64,000 nt of DNA from Companilactobacillus tucceti DSM 20183 (GCF_001434665.1 NZ_AZDG01000004.1:1-64000), one strand, 5' to 3'. Positions 35,638 to 45,583 are shown, counted from the stretch's first letter. Program-made: numbers and translations. Notes: generated by a model not told the origin, from the sequence alone.

Positions 35638-36153
35638 ATGCCTAATCTATTAAAAAAGAAAAGTGCTGCTGGTAAACTAATGGAATTCAATATGGTTCGT
35701 CACACAGTAGACAATATGTATCATAGAAACTCTGATCAAGGAGAACGACGATTTCTATTTCAAGGCCAAGGAAAAATCCTTGTAGCCTTATACCAAAATG
35801 ATGGTATTTCTCAAAAAGAATTAGCCACAAGCCTTGATCTATCAGCTCAATCAACCGCTGAATTTGTCAATAAGCTTGTAAATAAGGGATTAGTTACAAA
35901 AGAAAAATCTACGACTGACAAACGTGTATCAATTATTAAATTAACCAAATCTGGTAGAGAAATTGCGACCAAAGAATCAGAAAAAATACCAGAATTCTTT
36001 GACGTTTTAACTGATGAAGAACTAGATCAATTCACTAATATTCTGACAAAGATAAATACAAAACTATATGATGAAATAAACGAAAGTAATTCTAGCCTAT
36101 TTAAGAAAACACAAAAAATCGTTAAAGAACATTTTCGTGACTGGTTTTTATAG
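35638..36153 (+). CDS. MarR family regulator of the ABC exporter
   Basis: A 171-aa winged-helix regulator. The DNA-binding part reads GISQKELATSLDLSAQSTAEFVNKLVNKGLVTKEKSTTDKRVSIIKLT (about 58-105). A helical C-terminal dimerisation region follows. GGAGG precedes the ATG. Divergence from the exporter and the three ATCAGGT operators between them suggest local repression. Its stop codon (TAG) overlaps the first bases of an F2 element. Confidence 0.87.
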   Translation: MPNLLKKKSAAGKLMEFNMVRHTVDNMYHRNSDQGERRFLFQGQGKILVALYQNDGISQKELATSLDLSAQSTAEFVNKLVNKGLVTKEKSTTDKRVSIIKLTKSGREIATKESEKIPEFFDVLTDEELDQFTNILTKINTKLYDEINESNSSLFKKTQKIVKEHFRDWFL

Positions 36154-36286
36154 AGCGCCAAAGAACACGTTCAGCTTTCGAGCATTAAAGCAAACACCCC
36201 TACCAATCCGGCGGATTGATAGGGGTGTTCGTTTTAAGCGGAAAAAGCTGTGTTCTTTGGCGCGTTTTAGCTGAATATTTAAGAAA
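36152..36286 (+). repeat. F2 structured 3' repeat, copy 2
   Basis: AGAG starts inside the marR stop codon (TAGAG). The arm GCGCCAAAGAACAC pairs with GTGTTCTTTGGCGC perfectly, a sequence unlike the other copies. TTCAGCTTTCGAGCATTAA and TTTTAAGCGGAAAAAGCT are conserved around the hairpin CACCCCTACCAATCC/GGATTGATAGGGGTG. Confidence 0.82.
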
Positions 36287-36292
36287 ATAAGC

Positions 36293-36326
36293 AAAAAAAG
36301 ACCCCGTCTCACGACGGGGCATTTTT
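36293..36326. terminator. Bidirectional terminator after F2 copy 2
   Basis: The stem CCCCGTC (36302-36308) and GACGGGG (36313-36319) has loop TCAC, with a run of seven A on the left and CATTTTTG on the right. It follows the F2 element at the end of the marR transcript. Confidence 0.8.
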
Positions 36327-36682
36327 GAGGTGGTAAGATGAAATCTCTACTGCAGTTTTCATCAAATACATCTATCAAAAATATATACATAAGTGAATCA
36401 TACTACGTAAAACAAATCTTACTACACTACGTGTTCTTTGTTCAAAAATTGGATCCTAGCAAATCATGTATTGAGCTTGCGCGACTACTATAATTTAAGT
36501 CGATTTTATGTTAACTTTTGTTGCTAGTTCCAAAATGCCTTTGTACCGTACTACTCTAATAATTCTGTGCTCTCTAATCCTACCATCTCCTTAATGGAAA
36601 TGAATAAAACTCTATCTAGCATGAAAATTATGGGCTACAGTTCTTGGCATTTCATCTTTACCACGTCTTTAATATACCATTG
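36327..36682. other. Gene-free stretch between marR and mvaS
   Basis: About 355 bases with stop codons in all frames I followed and no ribosome binding site followed by a plausible gene. TACTACGTAAAACAAATCT and TACTACACTACGTGTTC show short repeated TACTAC words. I see no structured element or hairpin with a T-run here. It may be remnant sequence. Confidence 0.45.
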
Positions 36683-36684
36683 TC

Positions 36685-36698
36685 CGAAAGCGTTTACA
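36685..36698. promoter_or_regulatory. cre-like box just downstream of mvaS
   Basis: Read in reverse, TGTAAACGCTTTCG is one base from a strong CcpA box. It lies three bases beyond the mvaS stop codon, an unusual place for a regulator site, unless it serves an unannotated transcript or a roadblock. Confidence 0.4.
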
Positions 36699-36701
36699 AG
36701 A

Positions 36702-37856
36702 TTAATGTTCCATCTTTTTGTATAATCTTTCACTTTCTTTTATCTCACGTAAATAGAATTCATCCAACACGTCAGAAACGTTGGTACTATAGCCGTTCTG
36801 TGGGTCTTCAGCAAAAATATTTTCATATTCTTTAATGCTAATTTTTTCACGATTACTTAAGACTTCCTTAATTTCTTCACTAACTAAATTTTTCTTAAAT
36901 TCAGGCTGAATTGTAGCACTATAAAGTTCACCAACAGCACCTGAGCCATAACTGAACAACAAAATCTTCTCATTATCTTTAGGATCTCCATTGATCAAAT
37001 AAGAAATCAAAGCTAAGTAAAGTGAACCGGTATAAAGATTACCAACTTCTCGACCCATTTCGATACTTGCTTGATAATGTTTCGACAACTCATCAAACTT
37101 ATCCGGATCAATTTTATCCTTTAATGTCTTCAAAGCTTTCATCCCCATTTTAGTATATGGGACATGGAATAGCATCGTCTGAAAATCATCTACAGTTTGA
37201 TCAAAGGTATTTTGATACTTTTGCCAAAGTTCACTAAAGAATTCTACATAAACTTGATTAGAAAACTTCCCTCTCGCAAATGCAGTTTTAGAAAAAGTAG
37301 GACGCCAGAAGTCACCAACATTTTTAGTCATATAGACTTCTTCATGATTGAATTTCAAAATCTTAGGGTCTTTACCAATCAACATAGCAACAGCACCTGC
37401 ACCTTGAGTGACTTCACCTGGTGTATTAATACCATATCTAGCAATATCACTGGCAATAACCAATGCTTTTTTATCCGGATTCAATGCTACAAATCCTTCT
37501 GCCATCTTTAATCCCGCTGTAGCACCGTAACAAGCTTCCTTTATTTCAAATGCTCGAACGTCTTCTGGGAGATTTAATAAATCAACCAAAAATGTAGCAA
37601 CAGCCTTAGATTCATCAACACTGCTTTCAGTTCCAACAATGACTAAACCTATATTGTCGTCCTTTGAAATAATTTGATTGGCAGCTTCTGCTGCCATTGT
37701 GACACTGTCTTGATATTCCATAGGAACAGATTGCTTACTTTGACCAATTCCTATCGTGAATTTATCAGGGTCAACGTTTCTGGCCTTTGCTAACTCAACA
37801 ATATCAATATATTTCTTAGGTGTATAAAACCCAATTTTATCAATACCTATATCCAT
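36702..37856 (-). CDS. mvaS: Hydroxymethylglutaryl-CoA synthase
   Basis: A 384-aa thiolase-fold enzyme condensing acetyl-CoA with acetoacetyl-CoA, second step of the mevalonate route to isoprenoids. Catalytic residues are visible: Glu77 in VGTESSVDES, Cys109 in KEACYGATA and His231 in FHVPYTKMG. Its ATG overlaps the mvaA stop (TAATG), so translation is coupled. It is the last gene of the thiolase-mvaA-mvaS operon. Confidence 0.95.
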   Translation of the reverse strand: MDIGIDKIGFYTPKKYIDIVELAKARNVDPDKFTIGIGQSKQSVPMEYQDSVTMAAEAANQIISKDDNIGLVIVGTESSVDESKAVATFLVDLLNLPEDVRAFEIKEACYGATAGLKMAEGFVALNPDKKALVIASDIARYGINTPGEVTQGAGAVAMLIGKDPKILKFNHEEVYMTKNVGDFWRPTFSKTAFARGKFSNQVYVEFFSELWQKYQNTFDQTVDDFQTMLFHVPYTKMGMKALKTLKDKIDPDKFDELSKHYQASIEMGREVGNLYTGSLYLALISYLINGDPKDNEKILLFSYGSGAVGELYSATIQPEFKKNLVSEEIKEVLSNREKISIKEYENIFAEDPQNGYSTNVSDVLDEFYLREIKESERLYKKMEH

Positions 37857-39088
37857 TACTTGTTCCTCAATTCTGACAATATCTCTTGTGCATACTCCAA
37901 TGAGTATTTTTTAGTTTGATTCATCTTTTTAGCAACTAGTTTAATTTCGTCGCCAACTGCTCCAGCGGAAACTGCCAAAGATTTACTTTGAAGGCTCATA
38001 TGGCCAGCTTGAATACCTGTGGTGACAAGCGCTCTTAAAGCGGATAGATTATTAGCTAATCCAACTGCTCCAATGATCGATTGCAATTGCTTACTGTTAT
38101 CTATTTGCATAATAGCTAAACTTATTTTTGCCATGGGTAAAGCACTTATAGCTCCGCCAACACTACCAACTTCAATTGGCATTTTTAATTCACCAACCAA
38201 TTGGTTATCAATTATCTTCCAGTCACTAAATGGTCGATATTTTTCATAATAACTATGTGCAGCAGCTTCTTGGGCTCTAAAATCATTCCCTGTGGCAATA
38301 AGCACTGCATCTATTCCGTTCATAATTCCTTTATTATGAGTTACTGCACGTTTCGTAGATACCTTAGCAAATTCAGTCAATTTAACAATTCTTTTTGCAA
38401 CTTCTTGTCCAGACATTGTTTTGGTAGCTAAATTTTCAAAGTCAACTTTTGCTTTAACAACAATAACTTGATCTTGACCACTATTAGATAAAATACTACA
38501 TAAAACGTCTCCAGAGACTATTTCTAAAATTTCATGAGCAGTCTTTTCCAAAATTGAGTTAACTATATTAGCACCCATTGCATCAACAGTGTTTACTTTT
38601 AAATCTATTTCAAAAAATTTATCATTATCAATAAATTCTATTTCTTCTACACCACCACCACGTTCAACTAAACTAGGGCGTGATTCATTAGCGATATTTT
38701 GAAGATGACTTTTAGATTCAGTTATTTTCAAAATATCATCAGAAGACAAGTTTTCTAAAACAATTTGGCCTGTAACGATTCTTTTACTTGGTTCAGTTAC
38801 AAAACCGCCACTCTTCTTAATACGCTTTGCTCCATTTGAAGCTGCCGCCACAACAGATGGTTCCTCAATAGCCATTGGTACTAGATATTCTTTTCCATCT
38901 ATTAAAAAATCAGTGGCAAACCCATATGGCAAACCAAATAAACCTATTTGATTTTCACTTAAACTATCAGATAACTGACTAGTTAAAGGATCTCTTTTTA
39001 ACAAAAAACCTGCCTGTTCTTTACTAATGAGTTTCTTCGATAGTAAGTAATCTATTCGTTGTTCGTCACTCATTTGGTAAACTTTCAT
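37856..39088 (-). CDS. mvaA: Hydroxymethylglutaryl-CoA reductase, class II
   Basis: A 410-aa reductase making mevalonate from HMG-CoA. Class II features are PSVVAAASNGAKRIKKSGG, NTVDAMGANIVNSI and THNKGIMNGIDAVLIATGNDFRA. The start is ATG 39088, where GTCATGA overlaps the thiolase stop and GGGAG lies ten bases upstream. The longer frame from 39133 lies inside the thiolase gene. It is placed between thiolase and mvaS in one tightly coupled operon. Confidence 0.94.
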   Translation of the reverse strand: MKVYQMSDEQRIDYLLSKKLISKEQAGFLLKRDPLTSQLSDSLSENQIGLFGLPYGFATDFLIDGKEYLVPMAIEEPSVVAAASNGAKRIKKSGGFVTEPSKRIVTGQIVLENLSSDDILKITESKSHLQNIANESRPSLVERGGGVEEIEFIDNDKFFEIDLKVNTVDAMGANIVNSILEKTAHEILEIVSGDVLCSILSNSGQDQVIVVKAKVDFENLATKTMSGQEVAKRIVKLTEFAKVSTKRAVTHNKGIMNGIDAVLIATGNDFRAQEAAAHSYYEKYRPFSDWKIIDNQLVGELKMPIEVGSVGGAISALPMAKISLAIMQIDNSKQLQSIIGAVGLANNLSALRALVTTGIQAGHMSLQSKSLAVSAGAVGDEIKLVAKKMNQTKKYSLEYAQEILSELRNK

Positions 39089-40239
39089 GACAATTTGACT
39101 CCCATCGCCATTCCCATTCCACCACCAATACATAGTGAGGCTAAGCCGGTAGTTTTATTTTCATTTGAAAGAGAATTTAATAACGTAACGATCATTCTTG
39201 CACCAGTAGCTCCTAATGGATGACCTAGAGCAATCGCACCACCATAAATATTTAATTTATCTCCTGAAATATTTAAGTCTCTTGCTACCGCAATCGTTGG
39301 TGCAGCAAAGGCCTCGTTTATTTCAATCAAATCAAAATCATTAATATCAACATTGAATTTATCTTGATATTTATTGATAGCGTAATATGGTGCATATCCC
39401 ATATAGTTAGGATCAATTCCCATTTCGGTATATCCAGTTATCTCTGCTAGATAGTTCAATCCTAGTTCTTCTGCTTTTGTTTTCTTCATCATGATCAAAG
39501 CTGCAGCACCATCATTTAATGGTGAAGAATTTCCCGCAGTGACCGTTCCATTTTCTTCAAAAGCTGGTTTTAATTTAGACATTTTTTCTAAAGTCGTATC
39601 CGCTCTAACAGACTGGTCAGTTGTGATCTTTTGACCATCTACTTCAATTGGCAATATTTCTTTAGATAAATTCTCTTTAGCCGCAACTGCTCTCTTATGA
39701 GAATTCAAAGAATATTCATCTTGAACTTGACGAGTTACAGCATATTTTTGAGCAACATTTTCAGCGGTCATCCCCATGGGTTGATGACTGAATGCATCAT
39801 TTAACCCATCTTGGAATAACGTATCGCCCAGTTTTTCATCTGCATCTAATTTTCCTACTCTTTTGGCATAAAAAGCAGCATTTGACATGCTTTCTACTCC
39901 ACCTGCAACAACAATTTCTGCTTCTCCAAGTAAGAGTGCATTTGCAGCAGCATGTACTGCTTTCATACCTGAACCACAGACCTGATTCACAGTCATTGCT
40001 GTTGATTCAACTTTAGCTCCTGAATTAAGAGCAATTTGACGTGCAACATTTTGACCTGAACCAGCCTGATAAACATTTCCGAAAATAAACTGATCTATTG
40101 TTTGAGGATCAATTTGGTTTTTTTCAAGTAATTGCTTAACTAATTGGGTTCCCAAATCTACAGCACTTAAATTGGCAAATTGCCCACGGAATTTACCTAT
40201 CGCTGTTCTTTTAGCATCAATTATTACAATCGAATCCAT
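39085..40239 (-). CDS. Acetyl-CoA C-acetyltransferase (thiolase)
   Basis: A 384-aa thiolase supplying acetoacetyl-CoA to mvaS. Catalytic Cys88 is in [11 protein letters not shown], His in [13 protein letters not shown] (about 340) and Cys370 in SLCIGGGMG. Length fits biosynthetic thiolases. GAGAGG precedes the ATG. It is the first gene of the upper mevalonate operon, whose gene order follows part of the pathway. Confidence 0.95.
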   Translation of the reverse strand: MDSIVIIDAKRTAIGKFRGQFANLSAVDLGTQLVKQLLEKNQIDPQTIDQFIFGNVYQAGSGQNVARQIALNSGAKVESTAMTVNQVCGSGMKAVHAAANALLLGEAEIVVAGGVESMSNAAFYAKRVGKLDADEKLGDTLFQDGLNDAFSHQPMGMTAENVAQKYAVTRQVQDEYSLNSHKRAVAAKENLSKEILPIEVDGQKITTDQSVRADTTLEKMSKLKPAFEENGTVTAGNSSPLNDGAAALIMMKKTKAEELGLNYLAEITGYTEMGIDPNYMGYAPYYAINKYQDKFNVDINDFDLIEINEAFAAPTIAVARDLNISGDKLNIYGGAIALGHPLGATGARMIVTLLNSLSNENKTTGLASLCIGGGMGMAMGVKLS

Positions 40240-40330
40240 ATTTCATATCCTCTCTGGTAAAATAGCCTTAAAATTAAATAATAGTTTATCTAGAAATTAA
40301 AAACAATAAAAATGCAAGGTGGTGTTTTCA

Positions 40331-40615
40331 ATGCGTGTAATTGATTTAATTTTATTATTGAACGATTTTAATAAAAATAGCCGTGTTTTAATTGAAAATA
40401 CTCCAATAAATTTAGCTGTTGTTGATATTAAAGTAATCGATAATAAATTAATTTTAGAAACTTCATCCAAATTAAAAGCTCTAAAAAATTGGGAATTCCT
40501 TTTAATGATCAATAAATCATTATATTATACTATGCCTATCTTTTTTGACCACAAAAAAAATCACCAACAACTCTTTGGATTTAGGGTTGCTGGCGATCAG
40601 CTTTTATTAGGCTAG
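40331..40615 (+). CDS. Small hypothetical protein
   Basis: A 94-aa protein I do not recognise. It starts [19 protein letters not shown] and appears mixed alpha/beta, without a signal peptide. AAGGTGG precedes ATG 40331. It converges with galU, and the two stop codons share the same CTAG. Coding is supported by the good start site and intact frame; function is unknown. Confidence 0.6.
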   Translation: MRVIDLILLLNDFNKNSRVLIENTPINLAVVDIKVIDNKLILETSSKLKALKNWEFLLMINKSLYYTMPIFFDHKKNHQQLFGFRVAGDQLLLG

Positions 40616-41508
40616 TTTTTCTTATTCTTTGGTTGTAACTTCTTGCTTAAGTCAAGAATGTATTGAGTTAGTTCATCCTTTACTTCTGGATGTGTCAATC
40701 CATATTCAATATTAGTCTTAACGTAACCAAATTTGTTACCAACATCATATCTTTGACCCTTGAATTCATGAGCAAAGACGCGTTGTGTCTTGTTCATACG
40801 ATCAATGGCATCTGTCAATTGGATCTCGTTACCTGCGCCTGGTTTTTGAGTACTTAACAAATCAAAAATTTCAGGTGTTAACAAGTAACGTCCAATAATT
40901 GCCAAGTTACTTGGTGCATCTTCAACTTTAGGCTTTTCAACAAAGTTCTTAACATTGTAAAGACCAGGTGCTTGTTCACCTTCAGGATCAATAACACCAT
41001 ATTTAGAAACATCCTTTTCAGGAACTCTCATTACGGCAATTGTTGAAGCATGTGTCTTTTCGTAATCTTCGATCAATTGTTTTGTCAAAGGAACTTTATC
41101 TTTCATCAGATCATCACCCAACATAACAATGAAAGGTTCATCTGAGATAAATGAACGTGCTTGTGCTACAGCATCGCCAAGACCATTTGGATGTGCTTGA
41201 CGACTGTAGTATAAATTAACACCTAAATCAGTAGTATCTTGAACAACTTTTAATAACTCTGTTTTATTTTTAGCTTCCAAGTTTTGCTCTAGTTCAGGGA
41301 CAGAATCAAAGTGATCTTCGATTGAACGTTTGTTTTTACCAGTAATGATCAAAATATCTTCAATACCTGAAGCTTTAGCCTCTTCGACGATAAATTGAAT
41401 TGTTGGCTTATCGACAATAGGAAGCATTTCCTTTGCGAGTGCCTTAGTTGCTGGCAAAAATCTTGTTCCTAATCCTGCAGCTGGAATAATAGCTTTTCTG
41501 ACTTTCAT
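40612..41508 (-). CDS. galU: UTP-glucose-1-phosphate uridylyltransferase
   Basis: A 298-aa nucleotidyltransferase making UDP-glucose for wall glycans and galactose metabolism. The nucleotide-binding signature [22 protein letters not shown] is at 10-31, then [19 protein letters not shown] and the late [32 protein letters not shown] precedes the ATG. It is three bases from the YihY gene, so map, yihY and galU form one operon. Confidence 0.95.
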   Translation of the reverse strand: MKVRKAIIPAAGLGTRFLPATKALAKEMLPIVDKPTIQFIVEEAKASGIEDILIITGKNKRSIEDHFDSVPELEQNLEAKNKTELLKVVQDTTDLGVNLYYSRQAHPNGLGDAVAQARSFISDEPFIVMLGDDLMKDKVPLTKQLIEDYEKTHASTIAVMRVPEKDVSKYGVIDPEGEQAPGLYNVKNFVEKPKVEDAPSNLAIIGRYLLTPEIFDLLSTQKPGAGNEIQLTDAIDRMNKTQRVFAHEFKGQRYDVGNKFGYVKTNIEYGLTHPEVKDELTQYILDLSKKLQPKNKKN

Positions 41509-41511
41509 TAT

Positions 41512-42456
41512 TTATCTCCTTTTTTCATGTAACCTTAAATAACTTGTGAGTTTACCAGTATTCTTAATGACTGAACCTTCGCTAGCTTCTGCAAAACCAA
41601 CGTTGATTGCATTTCCAAATAAGAATATCGTCACTGACATATTTACCCACAATAAGAAAACAATAATTGCTCCGATAGCACCATAATTATCCCAAGCTGC
41701 TCCAAAATACTTTAAGTAGTAAGAAAACAGTTGTGAGACTGTCAGCATACCAACAGAGGCAATTACCGTTCCTAATAATACATAATGAACCTTAAGACGA
41801 ACATTAGGTAAAAAATAAAATAAAGCAAAGACGATCAAGAACATTATAACAATAGCCAGAGGCCATTTCCATGTACCAAAGGCATATAAAAATCCCGGAT
41901 CCATTCCTAATAATGGAACGATCCAATTCAAAAATATTTGTCCAAAAGTAAAGACTATAATTACTGCTACAGCAACAAACATCAAAGCAAAAGTCATTAT
42001 AAAGGCCAACATTCTACGAATAATATAATTCAAAAATGTCTGCTCAACAAAAATACTATTAATATCTAGCCCATACGACTCATTCATTGACATCTGAGCA
42101 GTGTTTAACCCTCTCGAAATTGCCCACAAAGCTAAAACGATACCAACTGACAAAATTCCTTTATTAGAACTAGTCAAAACTTTCTCAATTGTTGGGATCA
42201 AGTAACTATGCAGATCTTTGGGCAAAATAAATTCAATATAACCAACCACTGATTTGCGATCAAGATGCAAGAGTGGAATCAGGTTTCCTACAATGATGAC
42301 GGCTGGAAACAGTGACAACAAAATATAATATGTTACAGCCTTTGAAGCCATAGGTATATTAGTATTTCCCATCGCTTCGGCAATACATTTAACAAACCCG
42401 ATAAATTTATCTTTAATGGAGATGGGTTGTTTAAAAATCGGTGTATTGTCTTCCAT
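41512..42456 (-). CDS. YihY/BrkB family membrane protein
   Basis: A 314-aa membrane protein of the YihY (UPF0761, formerly ribonuclease BN) family, with six hydrophobic segments. Typical stretches are MASKAVTYYILLSLFPAVIIV, LWAISRGLNTAQMSMNESYG and VFLLWVNMSVTIFLFGNAIN. The RNase assignment of this family is considered wrong; its role is unclear. GGAGAG precedes the ATG. Confidence 0.88.
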   Translation of the reverse strand: MEDNTPIFKQPISIKDKFIGFVKCIAEAMGNTNIPMASKAVTYYILLSLFPAVIIVGNLIPLLHLDRKSVVGYIEFILPKDLHSYLIPTIEKVLTSSNKGILSVGIVLALWAISRGLNTAQMSMNESYGLDINSIFVEQTFLNYIIRRMLAFIMTFALMFVAVAVIIVFTFGQIFLNWIVPLLGMDPGFLYAFGTWKWPLAIVIMFLIVFALFYFLPNVRLKVHYVLLGTVIASVGMLTVSQLFSYYLKYFGAAWDNYGAIGAIIVFLLWVNMSVTIFLFGNAINVGFAEASEGSVIKNTGKLTSYLRLHEKRR

Positions 42457-42467
42457 TTAACTCTCCA

Positions 42468-43262
42468 TTATAAAAGATATTTAGCGTCAAACTCAGGATC
42501 TTGTGATGTTAAGATTTTAGGACCATCTTTAGTGATAGCAATTGTATGCTCATATTGAGCTGAGTTTGAACCATCAGCTGAGACGAAATATTCCCAACCG
42601 TCAGCTTTAACAAACTTATCTGAAATTTCCCAAGTTCCTAAGTTGACCATAGGTTCAATTGTAATTGTCATACCTTCTTTAAGGCGCAATCCTTGTCCTG
42701 GTTCACCATAATGAGGAACATTAGGTGCTTCGTGCATTGTTGGTTGAATACCATGTCCAATAAGGTCACGAACATCCCCCATATGTTGTTCATCTTCTAC
42801 ATAATGTTGAATAGCATAACCAATATCACCCAAGCGATTACCAACAACAGCTTGATCAATACCTAGATATAAAGCCTTATGTGTTACTTCCATTAAGTGT
42901 TTATCTTCATCTGAAAGTTCACCAACAGCGTATGTCCAGCAAGAATCACTTTCATAACCGTCCAAATTAACAGTCATATCAACTTTTAGAACATCACCAT
43001 TTTTTAAGATAAGGTTTTTTCTTGGAATACCATGAGCAACTTCATCGTTAACACAAACACAAGTTGCATATTTGTATCCTTCAAATCCCTTTTCGGATGG
43101 TCTCCCACCATGTTCAGTAATGTATTTATCAGCAAAATCTTCAATTTCCATTGAAGAGATTCCTGGTTTAATGATATCTCTTAATCCAATATGAACATTA
43201 GCAAGTAGTTCACCTGACTTGCGCATGCCCTCGATTTCACGTGCAGATTTTAATGTAATCAA
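42468..43262 (-). CDS. map: Methionine aminopeptidase, type I
   Basis: A 264-aa metalloprotease removing initiator Met. Metal ligands are readable: Asp in KVDMTVNLDG, Asp in ESDSCWTYAVG, His in IGHGIQPTMHEAPNV, Glu in TIEPMVNLG and Glu in QYEHTIAI. The start codon is TTG (43262), with AAGGGA about ten bases upstream. It is the first gene of the map-yihY-galU operon. Confidence 0.93.
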   Translation of the reverse strand: MITLKSAREIEGMRKSGELLANVHIGLRDIIKPGISSMEIEDFADKYITEHGGRPSEKGFEGYKYATCVCVNDEVAHGIPRKNLILKNGDVLKVDMTVNLDGYESDSCWTYAVGELSDEDKHLMEVTHKALYLGIDQAVVGNRLGDIGYAIQHYVEDEQHMGDVRDLIGHGIQPTMHEAPNVPHYGEPGQGLRLKEGMTITIEPMVNLGTWEISDKFVKADGWEYFVSADGSNSAQYEHTIAITKDGPKILTSQDPEFDAKYLL

Positions 43263-43397
43263 TTCCTACATTTCCCTTCAAAAATAAATAATACCTATAG
43301 TATAACATTTTCAGCAATTTCCAATTAGATGGTAGAGAATATTATTTTTTGCTATAATACGTCAAGTAAATAAGCAGTTATAAGAGAGTGTATATAT

Positions 43398-43853
43398 ATG
43401 ACAAAAGTAAAAATCGTTTACGCCAGTATTACAGGTAACGACGAAGATATCGCCTATGTTTTAACAGAAAAATTTGAGGATCTAGGTGCAGATGTAGAAA
43501 TGAGTGAGATATCACAAACTGATGCAGCCGATTTTGAAGATGCTGATATTTGTGTTATCGCTAGTTATACATATGATCAAGGAATAGTCCCTGATGAGGC
43601 TTTAGATTTTTATGAAGACATGCAAGATTTAGACCTTGATGGAAAAGTTTACGGAACTTGCGGTTCGGGAGATACATTCTATGAAGATTACTGTCGAGCT
43701 GTTGACGAGTTTGCAGCAATCTTTGAACAAGTTGGTGCAACTAAGGGAGCTGAACCAGTTAGGGTCGAACTAGAACCTGAACAAGAAGATATCGATCATC
43801 TAGATAACTTTGCTGAAGAATTGGTAGGAAAAGCCAAAGAAATGGATCATTAG
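43398..43853 (+). CDS. Flavodoxin
   Basis: A 151-aa acidic FMN protein acting in electron transfer. The phosphate-binding loop is YASITGNDEDIAYVL (10-24); IASYTYDQGIVPDEALDFYEDM and YGTCGSGDTFYEDYCRAVDEF are the flavin-binding loops. GAGAG precedes the ATG. The GtrA gene starts three bases after its stop, suggesting one transcript. Confidence 0.92.
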   Translation: MTKVKIVYASITGNDEDIAYVLTEKFEDLGADVEMSEISQTDAADFEDADICVIASYTYDQGIVPDEALDFYEDMQDLDLDGKVYGTCGSGDTFYEDYCRAVDEFAAIFEQVGATKGAEPVRVELEPEQEDIDHLDNFAEELVGKAKEMDH

Positions 43854-43856
43854 ACT

Positions 43857-44297
43857 ATGGAATTGATCAAAAAACACCGAGATTTCTTGGTGTATTGTCT
43901 ATTTGGATTTATGGCATCACTAATAAATATTGCCGTCTTTACTATTTCACACAATAATCTGAAAATATCCCTTTGGTTGGCTAACACTATTGCTTGGCTA
44001 ATATCAAATATATTTTCTTTTTTTGTGACTAAATTGTATGTTTTTAAAACCAAGATTGGTACATATAAAAAGATGCTTAAAGAAGGTGCTTACTTTATAG
44101 CCTCGAGATTATTTTCCTTACTATTTGATGATATCTTCATGATCGTGGCAGTTCTTGTTTTACCACTTAATAATATTGTCATTAAAATAATCGACCAACT
44201 GGTCGTAGGATTATTTAATTACTTTTCATCTAAATGGATCTTCAACTACAATAATCGAAATATATTAGAAAAAATCAAAAATTTGAGATCAAAATAA
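43857..44297 (+). CDS. GtrA family membrane protein
   Basis: A 146-aa membrane protein with four transmembrane segments. The family signature YCLFGFMASLINIAVFTI at the N-terminus and the basic loop after FSFFVTKLYVFKTK are visible. GtrA proteins help move lipid-linked sugars for wall or teichoic acid glycosylation. It appears translationally coupled to the flavodoxin gene. F2 copy 3 follows. Confidence 0.87.
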   Translation: MELIKKHRDFLVYCLFGFMASLINIAVFTISHNNLKISLWLANTIAWLISNIFSFFVTKLYVFKTKIGTYKKMLKEGAYFIASRLFSLLFDDIFMIVAVLVLPLNNIVIKIIDQLVVGLFNYFSSKWIFNYNNRNILEKIKNLRSK

Positions 44298-44305
44298 AAA
44301 AATAC

Positions 44306-44438
44306 AGAGTGTGACAAAGCATGTTCAGCTTTCGAGCATTAAGGCAGACAAGGTCAGCAATCCGTTGGATTGCTGACCTTGTCTGTTTTAAGCGGAAAAA
44401 GCTATGTTTTGTCGCACGTTTATGCTGCATATTAAAGA
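44306..44438 (+). repeat. F2 structured 3' repeat, copy 3
   Basis: AGAG starts eight bases after the GtrA stop. The outer arm GTGTGACAAAGCAT pairs with ATGTTTTGTCGCAC. The inner hairpin is GACAAGGTCAGCAATCC/GGATTGCTGACCTTGTC, a 17-bp perfect stem. The conserved strands and the CACGTTTATGCTGCATAT end are present. It is in sense with the GtrA gene. Confidence 0.82.
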
Positions 44439-44474
44439 AAAAAGCAGTTATGTTACACTCCCTATTTTTATTAG

Positions 44475-45461
44475 TTAGCTTAAGAAGTCAGGATCAAGAT
44501 ATGCAGGATTTGGATACTTATAGAATCCTTCACCAGTACTTACTCCCATTTTCCCTTTATCAATATAATCATTCTTGATCATATCGGCTAATTCTTCATA
44601 TTCAGGATCATTTTGAGCAGCATTCGAAGTTATATCATACGCTGTCTTCAATCCAACAATATCCAAAATACCAAACGGACCGAATGGTGCTTTAGTTGCT
44701 AACATCCAAGTTTTATCAACGGTTTCAATATCAGCCACACCTTTTGCTAAAAGCATTTGCGCGGCATCCAATAGTGGAACTAATAAAGTATTTAAAACAT
44801 AACCCGGTTGTTCTTTCTTTAATTTGATTGGAATCATTCCAATTCCTTGAGCAAACTCAACTACTTCGTCATATATACTTTGGTTAGTCCATTTTGTACC
44901 CATTATTTCAGCGGTATTATTCTTCCAAATTTCATTTGCAAAATGTAATGCTAAAAACTTTTCTGGTCGACCTGTTATTTCAGCAAATTGGCTAGGTAAG
45001 AGTGTAGAAGTATTCGTAGCGAAAATTGTTTTTTCATTTGCTACTGCCGCTAATTGTTTGTAGAAACTTTCCTTTATATCCACTCTTTCAGGAATAGCCT
45101 CAATAACTAGATCAGCTTCGAAAACGGCCTTTGCAATATCACTTTCATAATTCATCCTTATCGGAACAGCCGCAGCATTACCCCTAGACGTAGTTAAATC
45201 ACGAATCAAAGTATCTTTCAAATTAGGAAGGATCGTACTTTCATAAACTCCATTATGCAAAAATACATTTAAATGTTCTGATTGACTTTGAACCTCTTTT
45301 TGATAAATATCAACTAGACCATTTATTCGTTCTTTAGCTTTAACTAAAACCTGATCGTTAATATCATAAATAGTTACGTTATATCCTCTAAAGGCAGTTT
45401 GAAATGCAATTTGACTACCCAAGACACCACTACCTGCTATAGTTACATTTTTTATCGTCAT
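44475..45461 (-). CDS. 3-hydroxyacyl-CoA dehydrogenase
   Basis: A 328-aa NAD-dependent dehydrogenase. It has the Rossmann motif VTIAGSGVLGSQIAFQT, LVIEAIPERVDIK, NTSTLLPSQ and catalytic His in ALHFANEIW; the C-terminal domain has GFYKYPNP. No thiolase or acyl-CoA dehydrogenase partner lies beside it, so its physiological substrate is open. The start is ATG 45461, with GGAG nine bases upstream. A strong cre box sits at its promoter, so catabolite repression is likely. Confidence 0.85.
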   Translation of the reverse strand: MTIKNVTIAGSGVLGSQIAFQTAFRGYNVTIYDINDQVLVKAKERINGLVDIYQKEVQSQSEHLNVFLHNGVYESTILPNLKDTLIRDLTTSRGNAAAVPIRMNYESDIAKAVFEADLVIEAIPERVDIKESFYKQLAAVANEKTIFATNTSTLLPSQFAEITGRPEKFLALHFANEIWKNNTAEIMGTKWTNQSIYDEVVEFAQGIGMIPIKLKKEQPGYVLNTLLVPLLDAAQMLLAKGVADIETVDKTWMLATKAPFGPFGILDIVGLKTAYDITSNAAQNDPEYEELADMIKNDYIDKGKMGVSTGEGFYKYPNPAYLDPDFLS

Positions 45462-45489
45462 CAAAATCATCTCCGTTCCAGAATATTAT

Positions 45490-45508
45490 TGAAATCGCTT
45501 ACAGTATA
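45490..45508 (-). promoter_or_regulatory. cre box at the 3-hydroxyacyl-CoA dehydrogenase promoter
   Basis: TGTAAGCGATTTCA on the reverse strand (45503-45490) fits the cre consensus. It directly follows a TATACT -10 box (45508-45503), so bound CcpA would cover the transcription start. Confidence 0.7.
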
Positions 45509-45548
45509 CATTCTCGAAACTTTTCATTGCAAATTTTATGCACAAAAA

Positions 45549-45582
45549 TAAACCATACCAATTTGTGGTATAGTTTATTTTT
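45549..45582. terminator. Bidirectional terminator downstream of F2 copy 4
   Basis: AAACCATACCA is paired with TGGTATAGTTT around ATTTG, flanked by T-rich tracts on both strands. On the reverse strand it follows F2 copy 4 and would end the kbl-tdh-permease transcript. Confidence 0.7.
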
Positions 45583-45583
45583 T

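Noticed and set aside
33593-36286. CRISPR array from repeated hairpins
   Set aside because: Repeats are over 100 bases, scattered singly between genes, and there are no regular spacers or cas genes.
37197-37511. 104-codon forward frame
   Set aside because: Antisense within mvaS, whose catalytic residues are all present.
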